A DNA stretch of 64,000 bases from Humisphaera borealis (GTDB lineage Bacteria; Planctomycetota; Phycisphaerae; Tepidisphaerales; Tepidisphaeraceae). The position numbers and the translations under genes were made by a program. Positions 17,309-28,711 of this stretch are shown one piece after another. Each line of letters opens with the position of its first letter. The stretch's first letter is position 1. The DNA lies in contig NZ_CP063458.1 in the NCBI RefSeq assembly GCF_015169395.1, forward strand, positions 6,324,001 to 6,388,000, in the 5' to 3' direction. The notes below the pieces were generated by a model. It worked only from the letters and a program-made list of their open reading frames with translations. It was not told the DNA's origin and ran no database searches.

Positions 17309-17340
17309 TTGACTATATCACCAATTAGCAATATAGTCAA
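17309..17340. promoter_or_regulatory. Symmetric divergent promoter/operator of arsR
   Basis: A perfect inverted repeat, TTGACTATAT (17309-17318) and ATATAGTCAA (17331-17340), 12 nt apart. On the + strand it reads TTGACT-17 nt-TATAGT (17309-17314, 17332-17337); by symmetry the - strand reads exactly the same (17340-17335 and 17317-17312). One palindrome therefore supplies both divergent core promoters and a dyad fit for a dimeric ArsR repressor. Confidence 0.8.
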
Positions 17341-17440
17341 TCAGTTGATTGATTCCACCGAGCAAATCGGGTGCGACCCATGCGGGGCACCATCCCGATA
17401 AGTCCGCCGCGAAGAATCGATCCAGGCCTACAGGAGAGCC

Positions 17441-17809
17441 ATGAACACCAATGCACAGAGCTATTATGAGAACAACGCCCGCGCCACCCGCCCCGTCCGC
17501 GAAGCGATGCCGGAGCTGATCAAGGGTTTCGGCGGTCTGCATCAGGCCGCGATGAAGCCCGGCGCCTTGTCCACCGCCCAGAAGGAACTGATCGCGCTGG
17601 CGATCGGCCTGGCGGTTCGGTGCGAAAACTGCATCTACTCCCACGTGCAGGCGGCGCTGAAGCACGGCGCGACACGCGAGCAGATTCTGGAGGCCGCCGG
17701 CGTGGCCGTCATGATGCAGGGAGGGCCCACTTATACTTACCTGGCGCGGGTGACCGAGGCGCTCGACGCCCTCAACCCGCAGCCCGCCGCCGAAGGCAGT
17801 GCAGCCTGA
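17441..17809 (+). CDS. Carboxymuconolactone decarboxylase-family (AhpD-like) protein
   Basis: A 122-aa CMD-family protein. The core LSTAQKELIALAIGLAVRCE leads into a redox CxxC with the AhpD-type follow-on histidine (CENCIYSHVQAALKHGATRE), then EQILEAAGVAVMMQGGPTYTY. These small helical proteins form oligomers and typically act as peroxiredoxin-like thiol reductases or peroxidases. AGGAGA lies 5 nt before the ATG. It is the first gene after the ArsR operator and is followed 56 nt later by a rhodanese, so it is probably induced with it under oxidative or reactive-sulfur stress (inference). Confidence 0.92.
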   Translation: MNTNAQSYYENNARATRPVREAMPELIKGFGGLHQAAMKPGALSTAQKELIALAIGLAVRCENCIYSHVQAALKHGATREQILEAAGVAVMMQGGPTYTYLARVTEALDALNPQPAAEGSAA

Positions 17810-17865
17810 GACAGTGCTCGCGGTTGTCGTTGATATCGAGCCCTACAAATGAACAGGAGACTGTC

Positions 17866-18396
17866 ATGAACATCCCGACGATTCAGCCCGAGCTGGCCTT
17901 TCGCGCCTGCGAAGAAGATGCATCGATCCAACTGCTGGATGTCCGCACGCCAGCCGAGTTCGAACAGTTGCACGCCCGCGGTGCCAGGACGCTTCCGCTG
18001 GATCGGCTCGACGACGTTGCGGTGCGGGGAGTGATGGGGACGGCGGGGGAGAAGCCCGTCTACGTCATCTGCAAATCCGGGGCGCGCGCGGCCAAGGCGG
18101 CCGAGGCGTTCATCAAGGCCGGGTGCAAGAATGTTTCGAGCATTGCCGGCGGAACGGAGGGGTGGCAACGGTCGGGACTTCCCGTCGTGAAGGGCGTCCG
18201 CCGAGCCATCAGCCTGGAGCGGCAAGTCCGGATCGGTGCCGGGGCATTGGTGGTCTTGGGCGTGTTGCTTGGGGTGCTGGTGCATCCCGCGCTACTGGGC
18301 CTGAGCGCGTTCGTCGGTGCCGGGCTCGTCTTTGCCGGCATCACCGACTGGTGCGGTATGGGCCTTCTACTGGCGAAGATGCCGTGGAACCGGTAA
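17866..18396 (+). CDS. Rhodanese-DUF2892 membrane protein (YgaP-like)
   Basis: A 176-aa protein starting at ATG 17866 (the longer open frame overlaps the CMD gene). Residues about 1-105 are a rhodanese domain: LLDVRTPAEFEQLHARGA and the active-site loop VICKSGARAAKAA with the sulfur-carrying Cys, ending in IAGGTEGWQRSGLPVV. Residues about 112-176 are a DUF2892 unit (SLERQVRIGAGALVVLGVLL, then FVGAGLVFAGITDWCGMGLLL) with two transmembrane helices. This is the architecture of E. coli YgaP, an inner-membrane sulfurtransferase. Last gene of the ArsR-controlled operon. Confidence 0.92.
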   Translation: MNIPTIQPELAFRACEEDASIQLLDVRTPAEFEQLHARGARTLPLDRLDDVAVRGVMGTAGEKPVYVICKSGARAAKAAEAFIKAGCKNVSSIAGGTEGWQRSGLPVVKGVRRAISLERQVRIGAGALVVLGVLLGVLVHPALLGLSAFVGAGLVFAGITDWCGMGLLLAKMPWNR

Positions 18397-18473
18397 TCGC
18401 CTTCCAGGGATTCACCGCTAGTAGTGCACGCGCAAAGCCAGTGCAGGGGGGACGAACGCAATAGCCCCCGCGC

Positions 18474-19274
18474 TCACCAGCCCTTGCCGGTGTAGAGACG
18501 TTCTTCGGAAAGTTCGTCGCGACCGAGGCGTTCGACGTGGCTGTCGCCGAAGAGCACGTTCGCCCGCTTGTTATGACGCAGGTATTCGAGGGAGCGGTCG
18601 GGGTCGACCCACTGGTACCAGTCGTTGAAGGTGTCGCCGTTGCCGTCGGTCACGCTCTCGTAGCCGTCGTTGGCGAAGATCGTCTTGGACGAGTGCCGCA
18701 TTCTGGCAAGGTTACGGCCTTCCCAGGTGTTGTTTTTGCGGTGGAACAGCGCGATCTCGTCCTTGTCGCCGAAGGTCGAAAGCCTAAACGCGTCGGTGCC
18801 GCGCTTGCCACCGTTGTTGCCGCCGTAGCAGTTCTGGGCGTACGAGGTGTAAATCGATCCCTGGGCGAAGGTAAGTCCGTCGCCGTTTTCGCCGTCGGTG
18901 GCATCAGGGCAGTTGAAGAGCACCTTGGGAAGATTGCCAACAGTCGCGTAAAGAACGCCCCAGTAGGCATTTGTGTGGTTCGGATCGATCATCCGCGACA
19001 TGTTGAGCGGATCCTGCCAGTTCGTCGAGTTCCGCCACTGGCCGATGAAGCCCTTGTTCTGGGTCATGTAGAGCTGCACGGCAACGCCGATCTGCTGCAA
19101 CTGCGAAGCGCATTTGATCGCCCGTCCCTCAGCACGAGCCCGATTGAGCGATGGCAGCAGGATGCCAATGAGAACGGCGATAATCCCGATCACAACCAAT
19201 AACTCCACCAGCGTGAAGCCCCGGGCCTTGGAACGAACGGCGGAATACGGAGGAGCGATCCTTGCTTGGTTCAT
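18474..19274 (-). CDS. Pseudopilin-like protein with prepilin N-terminus
   Basis: A 266-aa protein of the large planctomycete family with a type IV prepilin/pseudopilin leader: after a basic 18-residue leader, [20 protein letters not shown] (cleavage G/F by a prepilin peptidase, then a hydrophobic helix) and [20 protein letters not shown]. The C-terminal half is a beta domain with Cys pairs and ends near [12 protein letters not shown], the (F/L)(A/G)DxHV motif typical of this group. Exported and processed; assembly into a filament is possible but not shown. It stands alone. A 7-5-7 palindrome lies upstream at 19325. Confidence 0.88.
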   Translation of the reverse strand: MNQARIAPPYSAVRSKARGFTLVELLVVIGIIAVLIGILLPSLNRARAEGRAIKCASQLQQIGVAVQLYMTQNKGFIGQWRNSTNWQDPLNMSRMIDPNHTNAYWGVLYATVGNLPKVLFNCPDATDGENGDGLTFAQGSIYTSYAQNCYGGNNGGKRGTDAFRLSTFGDKDEIALFHRKNNTWEGRNLARMRHSSKTIFANDGYESVTDGNGDTFNDWYQWVDPDRSLEYLRHNKRANVLFGDSHVERLGRDELSEERLYTGKGW

Positions 19275-19324
19275 TATCCGCCCATTGTCCGTCCGAAGTG
19301 TTAACGCTGTCGCACCTGCTCCTT

Positions 19325-19343
19325 TAACGTTGCGTGAACGTTA
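19325..19343. promoter_or_regulatory. TAACGTT-5-AACGTTA palindrome
   Basis: TAACGTT (19325-19331), GCGTG, AACGTTA (19337-19343), about 50 nt upstream of the pseudopilin gene and 43 nt after the end of the dehydrogenase gene. A dyad of this size can be a regulator site; no T-run, so not an obvious terminator. Confidence 0.35.
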
Positions 19344-19385
19344 CGCGAGGGTTTCCCGCACTTTCCCCCTTCGGCGTGCGGTGGC

Positions 19386-20453
19386 TTACGGGATGACGGC
19401 GACGCGCGCGGCCGAACCCTTCTCACTCTCGCTCACCCATGAATCGACATCCGACAATGGAATCCGTCGCCCGATCAAATCCTTGAACAGCGCCGACGCG
19501 TCGCTCCCGGCAAAGAACGACAAAGCAGCCGCGAGATCCTGTGCCGTGTAGTTGTGGATCCCCCGAATGGTGATCAGTCGGCGGACGATCGACTGCGCAT
19601 CAATTGGTAGAGGGTCGTCGGGGTACACCGCGCCGACGAGAATCGCCCGCCCGCCGAGGTCCAGCCTGCTGATGGCGGCGGTCGTCAGTGCCGAGTTCCC
19701 GGTGCATTCGATGAGGATGTCGAACTGACCCTGGGGCACCTCGGTCGATCCGAGCGACGCGCCCAACCGCCGGGCGTCGTTCAAGCGGCCTACGTTCAGA
19801 TCGACGACGGTCGTCGATGCGGGTGACTGCAAACCTGCCGCGGCACAGGCCAGAAGCCCGAGCATCCCCGCCCCGGTGACCAGCAATCGCTTCCCCTTGA
19901 GCTCGCCCGCAGCGGCCAGTGCATTCATGACGGTCGCGCCAGCGCAGGTGGCGGTCGAGGCCAGTTCGTCGGGCACGCCGGTGGGAACACGCACGACAGC
20001 CGTCCCCGGCACCAAATGACAATGGGTCGCCAGTCCGCCACTCAGCGGTGCTGTGTGTTGATGTCCGGGCACCACGTCGTTCAGGGCCTGATGTCCGTAC
20101 TTCCAGGCGAACCTGCATTTCTGCGGCATTCCCGCGACGCAACGGTCGCACCGACCGCAGGACGCGACAACCGCCCAGACAATACGGTCGCCGATGGCGA
20201 GCGGCTCGCCGTTGAGATCGACCGGCGGCTCATCGGAGCCCAGACCTTCAACGACGCCGACGATCTCGTGGCCGAGTATCGTCGGCAAGGGCGTCTGTCG
20301 TTTACCCGTCCACGAATGAACATCGCTACCGCAGATCGTGCAGCAGCTCACGCGAACCAGCGCTTCGCCGGATACAAGTCGCGGAAGGGCGACGGACTGA
20401 AGGACCGGATGAGTCCCAGGAACTGAGAAAACAGCGGCTTGGGCGGATGTCAT
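19386..20453 (-). CDS. Phosphonate-associated zinc alcohol dehydrogenase
   Basis: A 355-aa medium-chain Zn-dependent dehydrogenase. The ATG at 20453 is chosen; the frame upstream to 20546 runs into phnE. Catalytic zinc region CCTICGSDVHSWTGKR and GHEIVGVVEG; structural zinc knuckle CGRCDRCVAGMPQKC; Rossmann VTGAGMLGLLACAAAG followed by VVDLN. It lies 89 nt downstream of phnE in the phnD-phnC-phnE direction, and the family 'putative phosphonate catabolism associated alcohol dehydrogenase' (TIGR03366 as I recall it) has just this context. Substrate unproven; oxidation of a hydroxy- or amino-hydroxy-phosphonate is a reasonable guess. Confidence 0.85.
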   Translation of the reverse strand: MTSAQAAVFSVPGTHPVLQSVALPRLVSGEALVRVSCCTICGSDVHSWTGKRQTPLPTILGHEIVGVVEGLGSDEPPVDLNGEPLAIGDRIVWAVVASCGRCDRCVAGMPQKCRFAWKYGHQALNDVVPGHQHTAPLSGGLATHCHLVPGTAVVRVPTGVPDELASTATCAGATVMNALAAAGELKGKRLLVTGAGMLGLLACAAAGLQSPASTTVVDLNVGRLNDARRLGASLGSTEVPQGQFDILIECTGNSALTTAAISRLDLGGRAILVGAVYPDDPLPIDAQSIVRRLITIRGIHNYTAQDLAAALSFFAGSDASALFKDLIGRRIPLSDVDSWVSESEKGSAARVAVIP

Positions 20454-20542
20454 GGTGGCTGCCTGGGCGTTGCGGTGCTTTGATCCGAATGCCAGCGAAC
20501 TGGCGTAAGTCAGGAATGGGCCGGAGGTGCAGGCATTGCACG

Positions 20543-21574
20543 TCACATCAACCGTTTCCGAATGCGCTGGGTCAGAAACTCCAACGTGAGTACCGTCGCG
20601 AAGACCACCAGCAGAATCGTGGTCACGTGACCAAAGTTGGACATGTCCCAGCGGCCCTTCAATTCCATGCCGATTCCACCGGCCCCGACGATGCCTAGCA
20701 CAGATGCCGACCGGACGTTCCGCTCCAGGATGTACTGTACGTAGGCTACGTACTGCGGAAGAACCTGCGGTAGCACCGACATCCGAAGCACCTTCAGCCC
20801 GCCGGCCCCGGTGCTGCGGAGTGCCTCCTGGGGTCCGGCATCGGCGTTCTCGATATCGTCGGCGAAGAACTTCCCGAGAAAGCCGAAGCTATGGATGCCC
20901 AGCGCCAGCACACCCGCAATCGGGCCGAACCCGTACAGCAGAACAAAGAACATCGCGATGATGAGTTCCGGCATGCTGCGACTGAAACTGCACATGCCCC
21001 GGGCAGCGGTGTAAACGACAGGATGCGGCGAATAGCCGCGAGCACCGAGCACGCCGAGCGGGGCGGCGATCAGGACGGCGAGCAGGGTGCCCCAAAGGCC
21101 CATCTCGATCGTCTTGAGCATCAGCAGGCAGACGCGTGTCAGGTATCCCAGCGGCTCGATCAGGTACTGCCTTACGCCGGCCTCGACGTACTTTCCGGTG
21201 GCGACGTCGTATTCTCGCACCGGTTCGGAGATCAGATAGCTGTTTGGCGGCAGGTGCGCGGGGTCGAAGCCGTCGATCCGTGAGACTTCCGTCTTTTCCG
21301 CGAGCACCAGCGGCAACGCCGCACTCCAGAACAGTCTCCAGCCGCGCGAAACACCATCCTCCTGGCCGATACCGGCGATATGAACAGCACCTTCGGCGGT
21401 CATGACCGCCGCCCGATCCAATTCCGTCCGCCGGGCCGAGAATGCAAGCAACAGCGCCACCAGCGCGGCGAGCAGGAACCACCGCTTGGAGATTCCCGGG
21501 CGCAGATTCCAATCGCCAGGCTTGGGCCGGAGATCGTCGGGCGGGCTTGTGGTCGGCAGTGAGACAGTGCTCAT
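20543..21574 (-). CDS. phnE: Phosphonate ABC transporter permease PhnE
   Basis: A 343-aa integral membrane permease. One N-terminal TM (RWFLLAALVALLLAFSA, about 31-47) precedes a periplasmic loop, then the core permease with LGTLLAVLIAAPLGVLGARG, FSRSMPELIIAMFFVLLYGF, the EAA-type loop around EALRSTGAGGLKVLRMSVLP and ASVLGIVGAGGIGMELKGRW, all typical of PhnE. Its ATG overlaps the phnC stop (ATGA, 21571-21574), so translation is coupled. It forms the inner-membrane channel for phosphonate import with PhnC and PhnD. Confidence 0.95.
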   Translation of the reverse strand: MSTVSLPTTSPPDDLRPKPGDWNLRPGISKRWFLLAALVALLLAFSARRTELDRAAVMTAEGAVHIAGIGQEDGVSRGWRLFWSAALPLVLAEKTEVSRIDGFDPAHLPPNSYLISEPVREYDVATGKYVEAGVRQYLIEPLGYLTRVCLLMLKTIEMGLWGTLLAVLIAAPLGVLGARGYSPHPVVYTAARGMCSFSRSMPELIIAMFFVLLYGFGPIAGVLALGIHSFGFLGKFFADDIENADAGPQEALRSTGAGGLKVLRMSVLPQVLPQYVAYVQYILERNVRSASVLGIVGAGGIGMELKGRWDMSNFGHVTTILLVVFATVLTLEFLTQRIRKRLM

Positions 21575-22407
21575 GGGATCGCCATCTGCGGCGTAAGGGC
21601 CGACGAGCGGGGATTGTTACCGCCGGTCTCATCGGATGAGGGTGCGGGCGGTGGCGAGGCCAGCAGTTCGCCGCCATAGATCGAGTCGACGCCCAACGCG
21701 GCCAACACTTCGGGGGGACCGTCGAACACCACCTTCCCGTTCTTCATCGCGACGATGCGATCTGCAAACTTGATCGCCAGGTCGACCTGGTGGAGCGAGC
21801 AAAGGACCGTCGTACCGCGAGACCGGGTGCTGTGCCGCAGCAGCTCGAGAATCGAAGACGACGTTTGCGGGTCGAGGCTCGCCACCGGCTCGTCGGCAAG
21901 AAGTACCGGCGGGTCGAGCATCAGCGCCCGCGCGATCGCGACCCGCTGCTGCTGGCCGCCGGACAGTTTCGAAGCCTTTCGATAAAGATGCTCTTCGCCG
22001 AGCCCGACTTCCGCGAGCAGAACGCAGGCCTTGCGGCGGAGGTCGCGAGGGAACAGCCGCAAGAGCGTTCTCGGCAACGAAACCTCCGGCAGTGCGCCGG
22101 CCAGTACGTTGTCCATCACCGTGAGCCGGGCGACGAGGTTGAACTGCTGGTGAACCATGCCCACGCGTCGCCGCACGTCGCGAAGGGTTCGGGGCGAGAC
22201 GGTCGTGTCGCCGACGCGTACTTCACCGACATCGACTCCGGCCTGCAGTTCGGTCAGGCCGTTGACCGCGCGAAGCAGCGTCGATTTGCCGGCCCCGCTG
22301 GATCCGAGGATGACGCAAAACTGACCGGGCGGAACGCTCAGCGACACGTTGTCGATCGCCCTCGTCCCGCCGGGAAATGTCTTGGTGATGTTCCTGAACG
22401 TAACCAT
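21571..22407 (-). CDS. phnC: Phosphonate ABC transporter ATPase PhnC
   Basis: A 278-aa ABC ATPase. Start at ATG 22407 (MVTFRNITKTFPGG); the longer frame adds an unlikely Cys-rich extension. Walker A GSSGAGKST, Q-loop MVHQQFNLV, signature LSGGQQQRVAIARAL, Walker B VLLADEPVASLD and H-loop CSLHQVDLA are all present; the NGLTELQAGVDVGEVRVGDT insertion after Walker A is typical of PhnC. The C-terminal about 30 residues are a Pro/Ser-rich tail. It powers the phnE permease, with phnD 58 nt upstream. Confidence 0.95.
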   Translation of the reverse strand: MVTFRNITKTFPGGTRAIDNVSLSVPPGQFCVILGSSGAGKSTLLRAVNGLTELQAGVDVGEVRVGDTTVSPRTLRDVRRRVGMVHQQFNLVARLTVMDNVLAGALPEVSLPRTLLRLFPRDLRRKACVLLAEVGLGEEHLYRKASKLSGGQQQRVAIARALMLDPPVLLADEPVASLDPQTSSSILELLRHSTRSRGTTVLCSLHQVDLAIKFADRIVAMKNGKVVFDGPPEVLAALGVDSIYGGELLASPPPAPSSDETGGNNPRSSALTPQMAIP

Positions 22408-22465
22408 GGAGGATGAAACAGACGACGGCGGATCGACTCGGCAAGCTGCGACGCACACCTGCCGA

Positions 22466-23446
22466 CTACTGTCCGGCCTTCTTGAGAATCTCGCCCTTGA
22501 GCGCGTCGGTCACGGCGGCGAGTTTTGCCATCGCGGCGTCAAACTCGGATTCGGGATAGTCGGCGTTGTAGCGATCGACCTTCTTGCCGCCGTAACCGCG
22601 GATCATCTCGGGCTTGACACTCGGCTGCTTGTGGATGCCGTTAAAGCCGTCGCGAAGCTTGGTCTTCAGTTCCGGCGGCAGCTTTCGGTGCATGGCAAGC
22701 GGGGGGTAGGGAATCGGCTCGCTCTTGGCCAGCAGGCGCACTTTGGTCGGGTCAATCTGCTTGTCGGTGACGGCCTTCTCGAAGCTGTTGAAGGCGCACC
22801 CGGCGGCGTCGGTCTTGCCGGCCGACAGCGCGGCCAGGGCATTGGCATGACTGCCGGTGATGTAAACCTTTCCGAGGTCCTTCACCGGATCGACACCGGC
22901 GGCGATCAGCATCGCGATCGGGTAGTAGAAGCTGCTGGTCGAATTGACGTCTCCCAGCGCGACGGACTTGCCCTTCAGGTCGCCGAGGACTTTTGCCGTC
23001 GAATCGGCCGGCACGAAGATCCCGGAGAAGTAGACCGATTCCCCTTTCTCAACCGCGACGGCAAGCAGTTCCGCCGCACCGGCTTGTCGGGCCCGGTGGT
23101 AGGTAACCGGGCCGAAGAACGCGACGTCAACCCGTTCGTTGGTCATGCCCTGTACGACCGCGTCGTAGGACGCTGCGACCTTGAGATCGAACTTCAGTCC
23201 GGTCGAGGCAGAGACCGCGTTAAACACGGGCTGGAAGTCGGCGATCGTGCCTTGCTCGGTGCCGCCATCGGCCGGCACCAGCACCACACGAAGAGGCCGC
23301 TCGGCGGAGCCGTCATTCAGTCCGGCCGCGTCGGCACGCTGGGTTGTCGGGGCATCTTTCCGCCCCGACTGAGAGTCACAACCGACCGCCAGCGCAAGAG
23401 CGGAAGCCACAACGAGAGACCAGAAGCGAAGCGCGGAAACCGCCAT
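22466..23446 (-). CDS. phnD: Phosphonate-binding lipoprotein PhnD
   Basis: A 326-aa periplasmic binding protein. The ATG at 23446 gives a lipoprotein leader (MAVSALRFWSLVVASALALA then VGC). Family landmarks: LRVVLVPADGGTEQGTIADF, VFNAVSASTGLKFDLKVAAS, ASYDAVVQGMTNERVDVAFF, GPVTYHRA, then VALGDVNSTSSFYYPIAML, and AGKTDAAGCAFNSFEKAV. This matches PhnD (FxxxLxxxTGxxVxxxxxxxYxAxxxAxxxxxxDxAxxG...). Binds phosphonate (or phosphate/phosphite) outside the inner membrane and feeds PhnE-PhnC. First gene of its operon. Confidence 0.93.
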   Translation of the reverse strand: MAVSALRFWSLVVASALALAVGCDSQSGRKDAPTTQRADAAGLNDGSAERPLRVVLVPADGGTEQGTIADFQPVFNAVSASTGLKFDLKVAASYDAVVQGMTNERVDVAFFGPVTYHRARQAGAAELLAVAVEKGESVYFSGIFVPADSTAKVLGDLKGKSVALGDVNSTSSFYYPIAMLIAAGVDPVKDLGKVYITGSHANALAALSAGKTDAAGCAFNSFEKAVTDKQIDPTKVRLLAKSEPIPYPPLAMHRKLPPELKTKLRDGFNGIHKQPSVKPEMIRGYGGKKVDRYNADYPESEFDAAMAKLAAVTDALKGEILKKAGQ

Positions 23447-23569
23447 GATAATTGCCTCAAGTGGAGCACAGGGAGTAGACGGACCGCCGCCGGGCCAACG
23501 CCCGAGTTGCCCGGTCAACAATCCGTCGGCGAACTGTGCGGGAAGAAGACTCTCCCGATGCAAGGGCTG

Positions 23570-23598
23570 CATTAAGCTGGCAATCGGACCTCATTAAG
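23570..23598. promoter_or_regulatory. CATTAAG repeats at 11-bp phasing (Pho-box-like)
   Basis: CATTAAG at 23570-23576 and 23592-23598 are exactly 22 nt apart, with a weaker CAATCGG at the midpoint (23581-23587). Three 7-mers phased by 11 bp is the layout of PhoB-type boxes. They lie in the divergent phnD/phnZ spacer. The word itself is not the E. coli consensus, so this is a candidate only. Confidence 0.35.
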
Positions 23599-23686
23599 AG
23601 CCCGGCGGTCGAGCGCACGTCCTTGGAATGCAAGGTTTCACTAAGAGGGTTGCGGGGAGCACATTCGAGGACTAGCGTCCCGCGGT

Positions 23687-24256
23687 ATGACACCGACAGA
23701 CGTGGTGAATGAGATCTTCGAGACGTTCAGGGAACGGGGGCACCGCCATTACGGCGAAAACGTGACCGAACAGCAGCACGCCCTGCAGTGCGCGACCTTC
23801 GCGCAGGCCGCCGGCGAGCCCAACCATGTGGTCGCGGCCTGCGTGTTACACGACTACGGCCACCTCGTGCACGACCTCGGCGAGGACGTCGCCGGTCACG
23901 GCATCGATGCCCACCACGAAGACCTCGGTGCCCACGTGCTGTCCGAATGGTTTCCCGCCAAGGTGGTCGACCCGGTCCGGCTCCATGTCGCCGCCAAGCG
24001 ATACCTCTGCTGGAAGGAGCCTGCCTATCTCGCCGGTCTTTCCGCCGCCTCGTATCAGAGCCTGATGTTGCAGGGCGGCCCGATGAACGACGCCGAGGCT
24101 AGCGCGTTCGAATCACACCCTCATTACCAGTCGGCAGTTCAACTGCGGCGTTACGACGACATGGGCAAGAGACCCGAGATGGCGACCCCGGGCCTGGAGT
24201 CGTTTCGACCGCTCTTGGAGAGCCTGGTCGTGACGAATGTGAGGCCAGGGTTATGA
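23687..24256 (+). CDS. PhnZ-like HD-domain phosphonate oxygenase
   Basis: A 189-aa HD-domain protein matching the 'phosphonate degradation associated HDIG' group that includes PhnZ, the mixed-valent di-iron oxygenase that cleaves 2-amino-1-hydroxyethylphosphonate to glycine and phosphate. Visible: HRHYGENVTEQQHALQCA (the Tyr/Glu substrate lid and first His), CVLHDYGHLVHDLGED (HD metal pair), GIDAHHEDLGAHVL, RLHVAAKRYLCW (His and Lys-Arg), and a closing ESHPHYQSAVQLRRYDD. Soluble. Divergent from phnD across 240 nt. No PhnY-type 2-oxoglutarate dioxygenase, normally the partner that makes the hydroxylated substrate, is found in the window. Confidence 0.88.
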   Translation: MTPTDVVNEIFETFRERGHRHYGENVTEQQHALQCATFAQAAGEPNHVVAACVLHDYGHLVHDLGEDVAGHGIDAHHEDLGAHVLSEWFPAKVVDPVRLHVAAKRYLCWKEPAYLAGLSAASYQSLMLQGGPMNDAEASAFESHPHYQSAVQLRRYDDMGKRPEMATPGLESFRPLLESLVVTNVRPGL

Positions 24257-24296
24257 GGAGAAGCGGTTGATGTTCTGTCGCGGCAAGGATTTCTGC

Positions 24297-24324
24297 TTGA
24301 CACGGTAAAGAGAACGACTACCAT
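24297..24324 (+). promoter_or_regulatory. Putative promoter for rpoBC
   Basis: TTGACA (24297-24302), 16-nt spacer, TACCAT (24319-24324). The -35 is perfect, the -10 matches four of six. It lies after the phnZ-like gene and points to rpoB, which here has lost its usual rplJL promoter. Confidence 0.45.
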
Positions 24325-24367
24325 CTCCCGGTTCAGTTGGCGGACGCGCAATTACAACTACGTCAGT

Positions 24368-24415
24368 AACGAGACAGAACACCGCCCGGGAATCGGGCAG
24401 GGGTGTCCTGTCGTT
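24368..24415 (+). promoter_or_regulatory. Leader hairpin upstream of rpoB
   Basis: An imperfect stem of about 20 bp: left arm 24368-24389 (AACGAGACAGAACACCGCCC and onward), right arm 24394-24415 (CGGGCAGGGGTGTCCTGTCG and onward), followed by TTCTTTG. Located about 40 nt after the predicted start of transcription, it could be an attenuator or an mRNA-stability element. Confidence 0.4.
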
Positions 24416-24893
24416 CTTTGTTGCGCCACGGCCGATAAGTTCCTGATTTCCGCTCTAGGGCGGCGATTGCGGACCTTCGGCACCGGAAACTGAGTTTTCG
24501 AATGTGCGACGTGCATTCGATCGACGCGTGCAACCGCGTCGCCCTGATCGAACGGCGAACCTTCGGGCCGTCGTTCGGTTGTCAGGGCGAAGCGTGTGGT
24601 GTATCGGCCGGGGGCCGACTGCCGCTCGCATGGGCCCGTTACGCAAAGAAGCGCCAATCCGTTGCCGGCCGGATGGGATGCGAAAAAGCGTAGCGCGGCT
24701 GGTCTCGGCCTCTCTGATTGGAACATCCCGCGAGGAGCGGGAATTCTTGAATTTTGTGTCCTGGTAACCAAGTGAATGGGTAGCGCGGTCGCGTTCTGAA
24801 CGCCAGGCGACAACCGCAACGCCCCTCCACCCAGCCACCTCGACACATTCAAGCTTTGATGCTCCTCGTCATTGTTCGCACAAAGGAAGACTG

Positions 24894-28703
<3,810 letters not shown>

Positions 28704-28711
28704 GAACGTGA

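Larger units (their letters stand above)
24257..24893 (+). other. Long leader region upstream of rpoB
   Basis: No convincing gene. It holds a promoter candidate (24297-24324), a hairpin just downstream (24368-24415) and a GC-rich remainder with a small hairpin TCCCGCGAGGAGCGGGA near 24727. If the promoter is real the rpoB mRNA has an about 560-nt untranslated leader. Open frames on the minus strand here have no family signature. Confidence 0.55.

Noticed and set aside
14764-24256. The rplL-rpoB block considered as a genomic island or prophage
   Set aside because: No integrase, tRNA attachment duplicate, transposase or shift in base composition was seen; the genes look like ordinary chromosomal ones.
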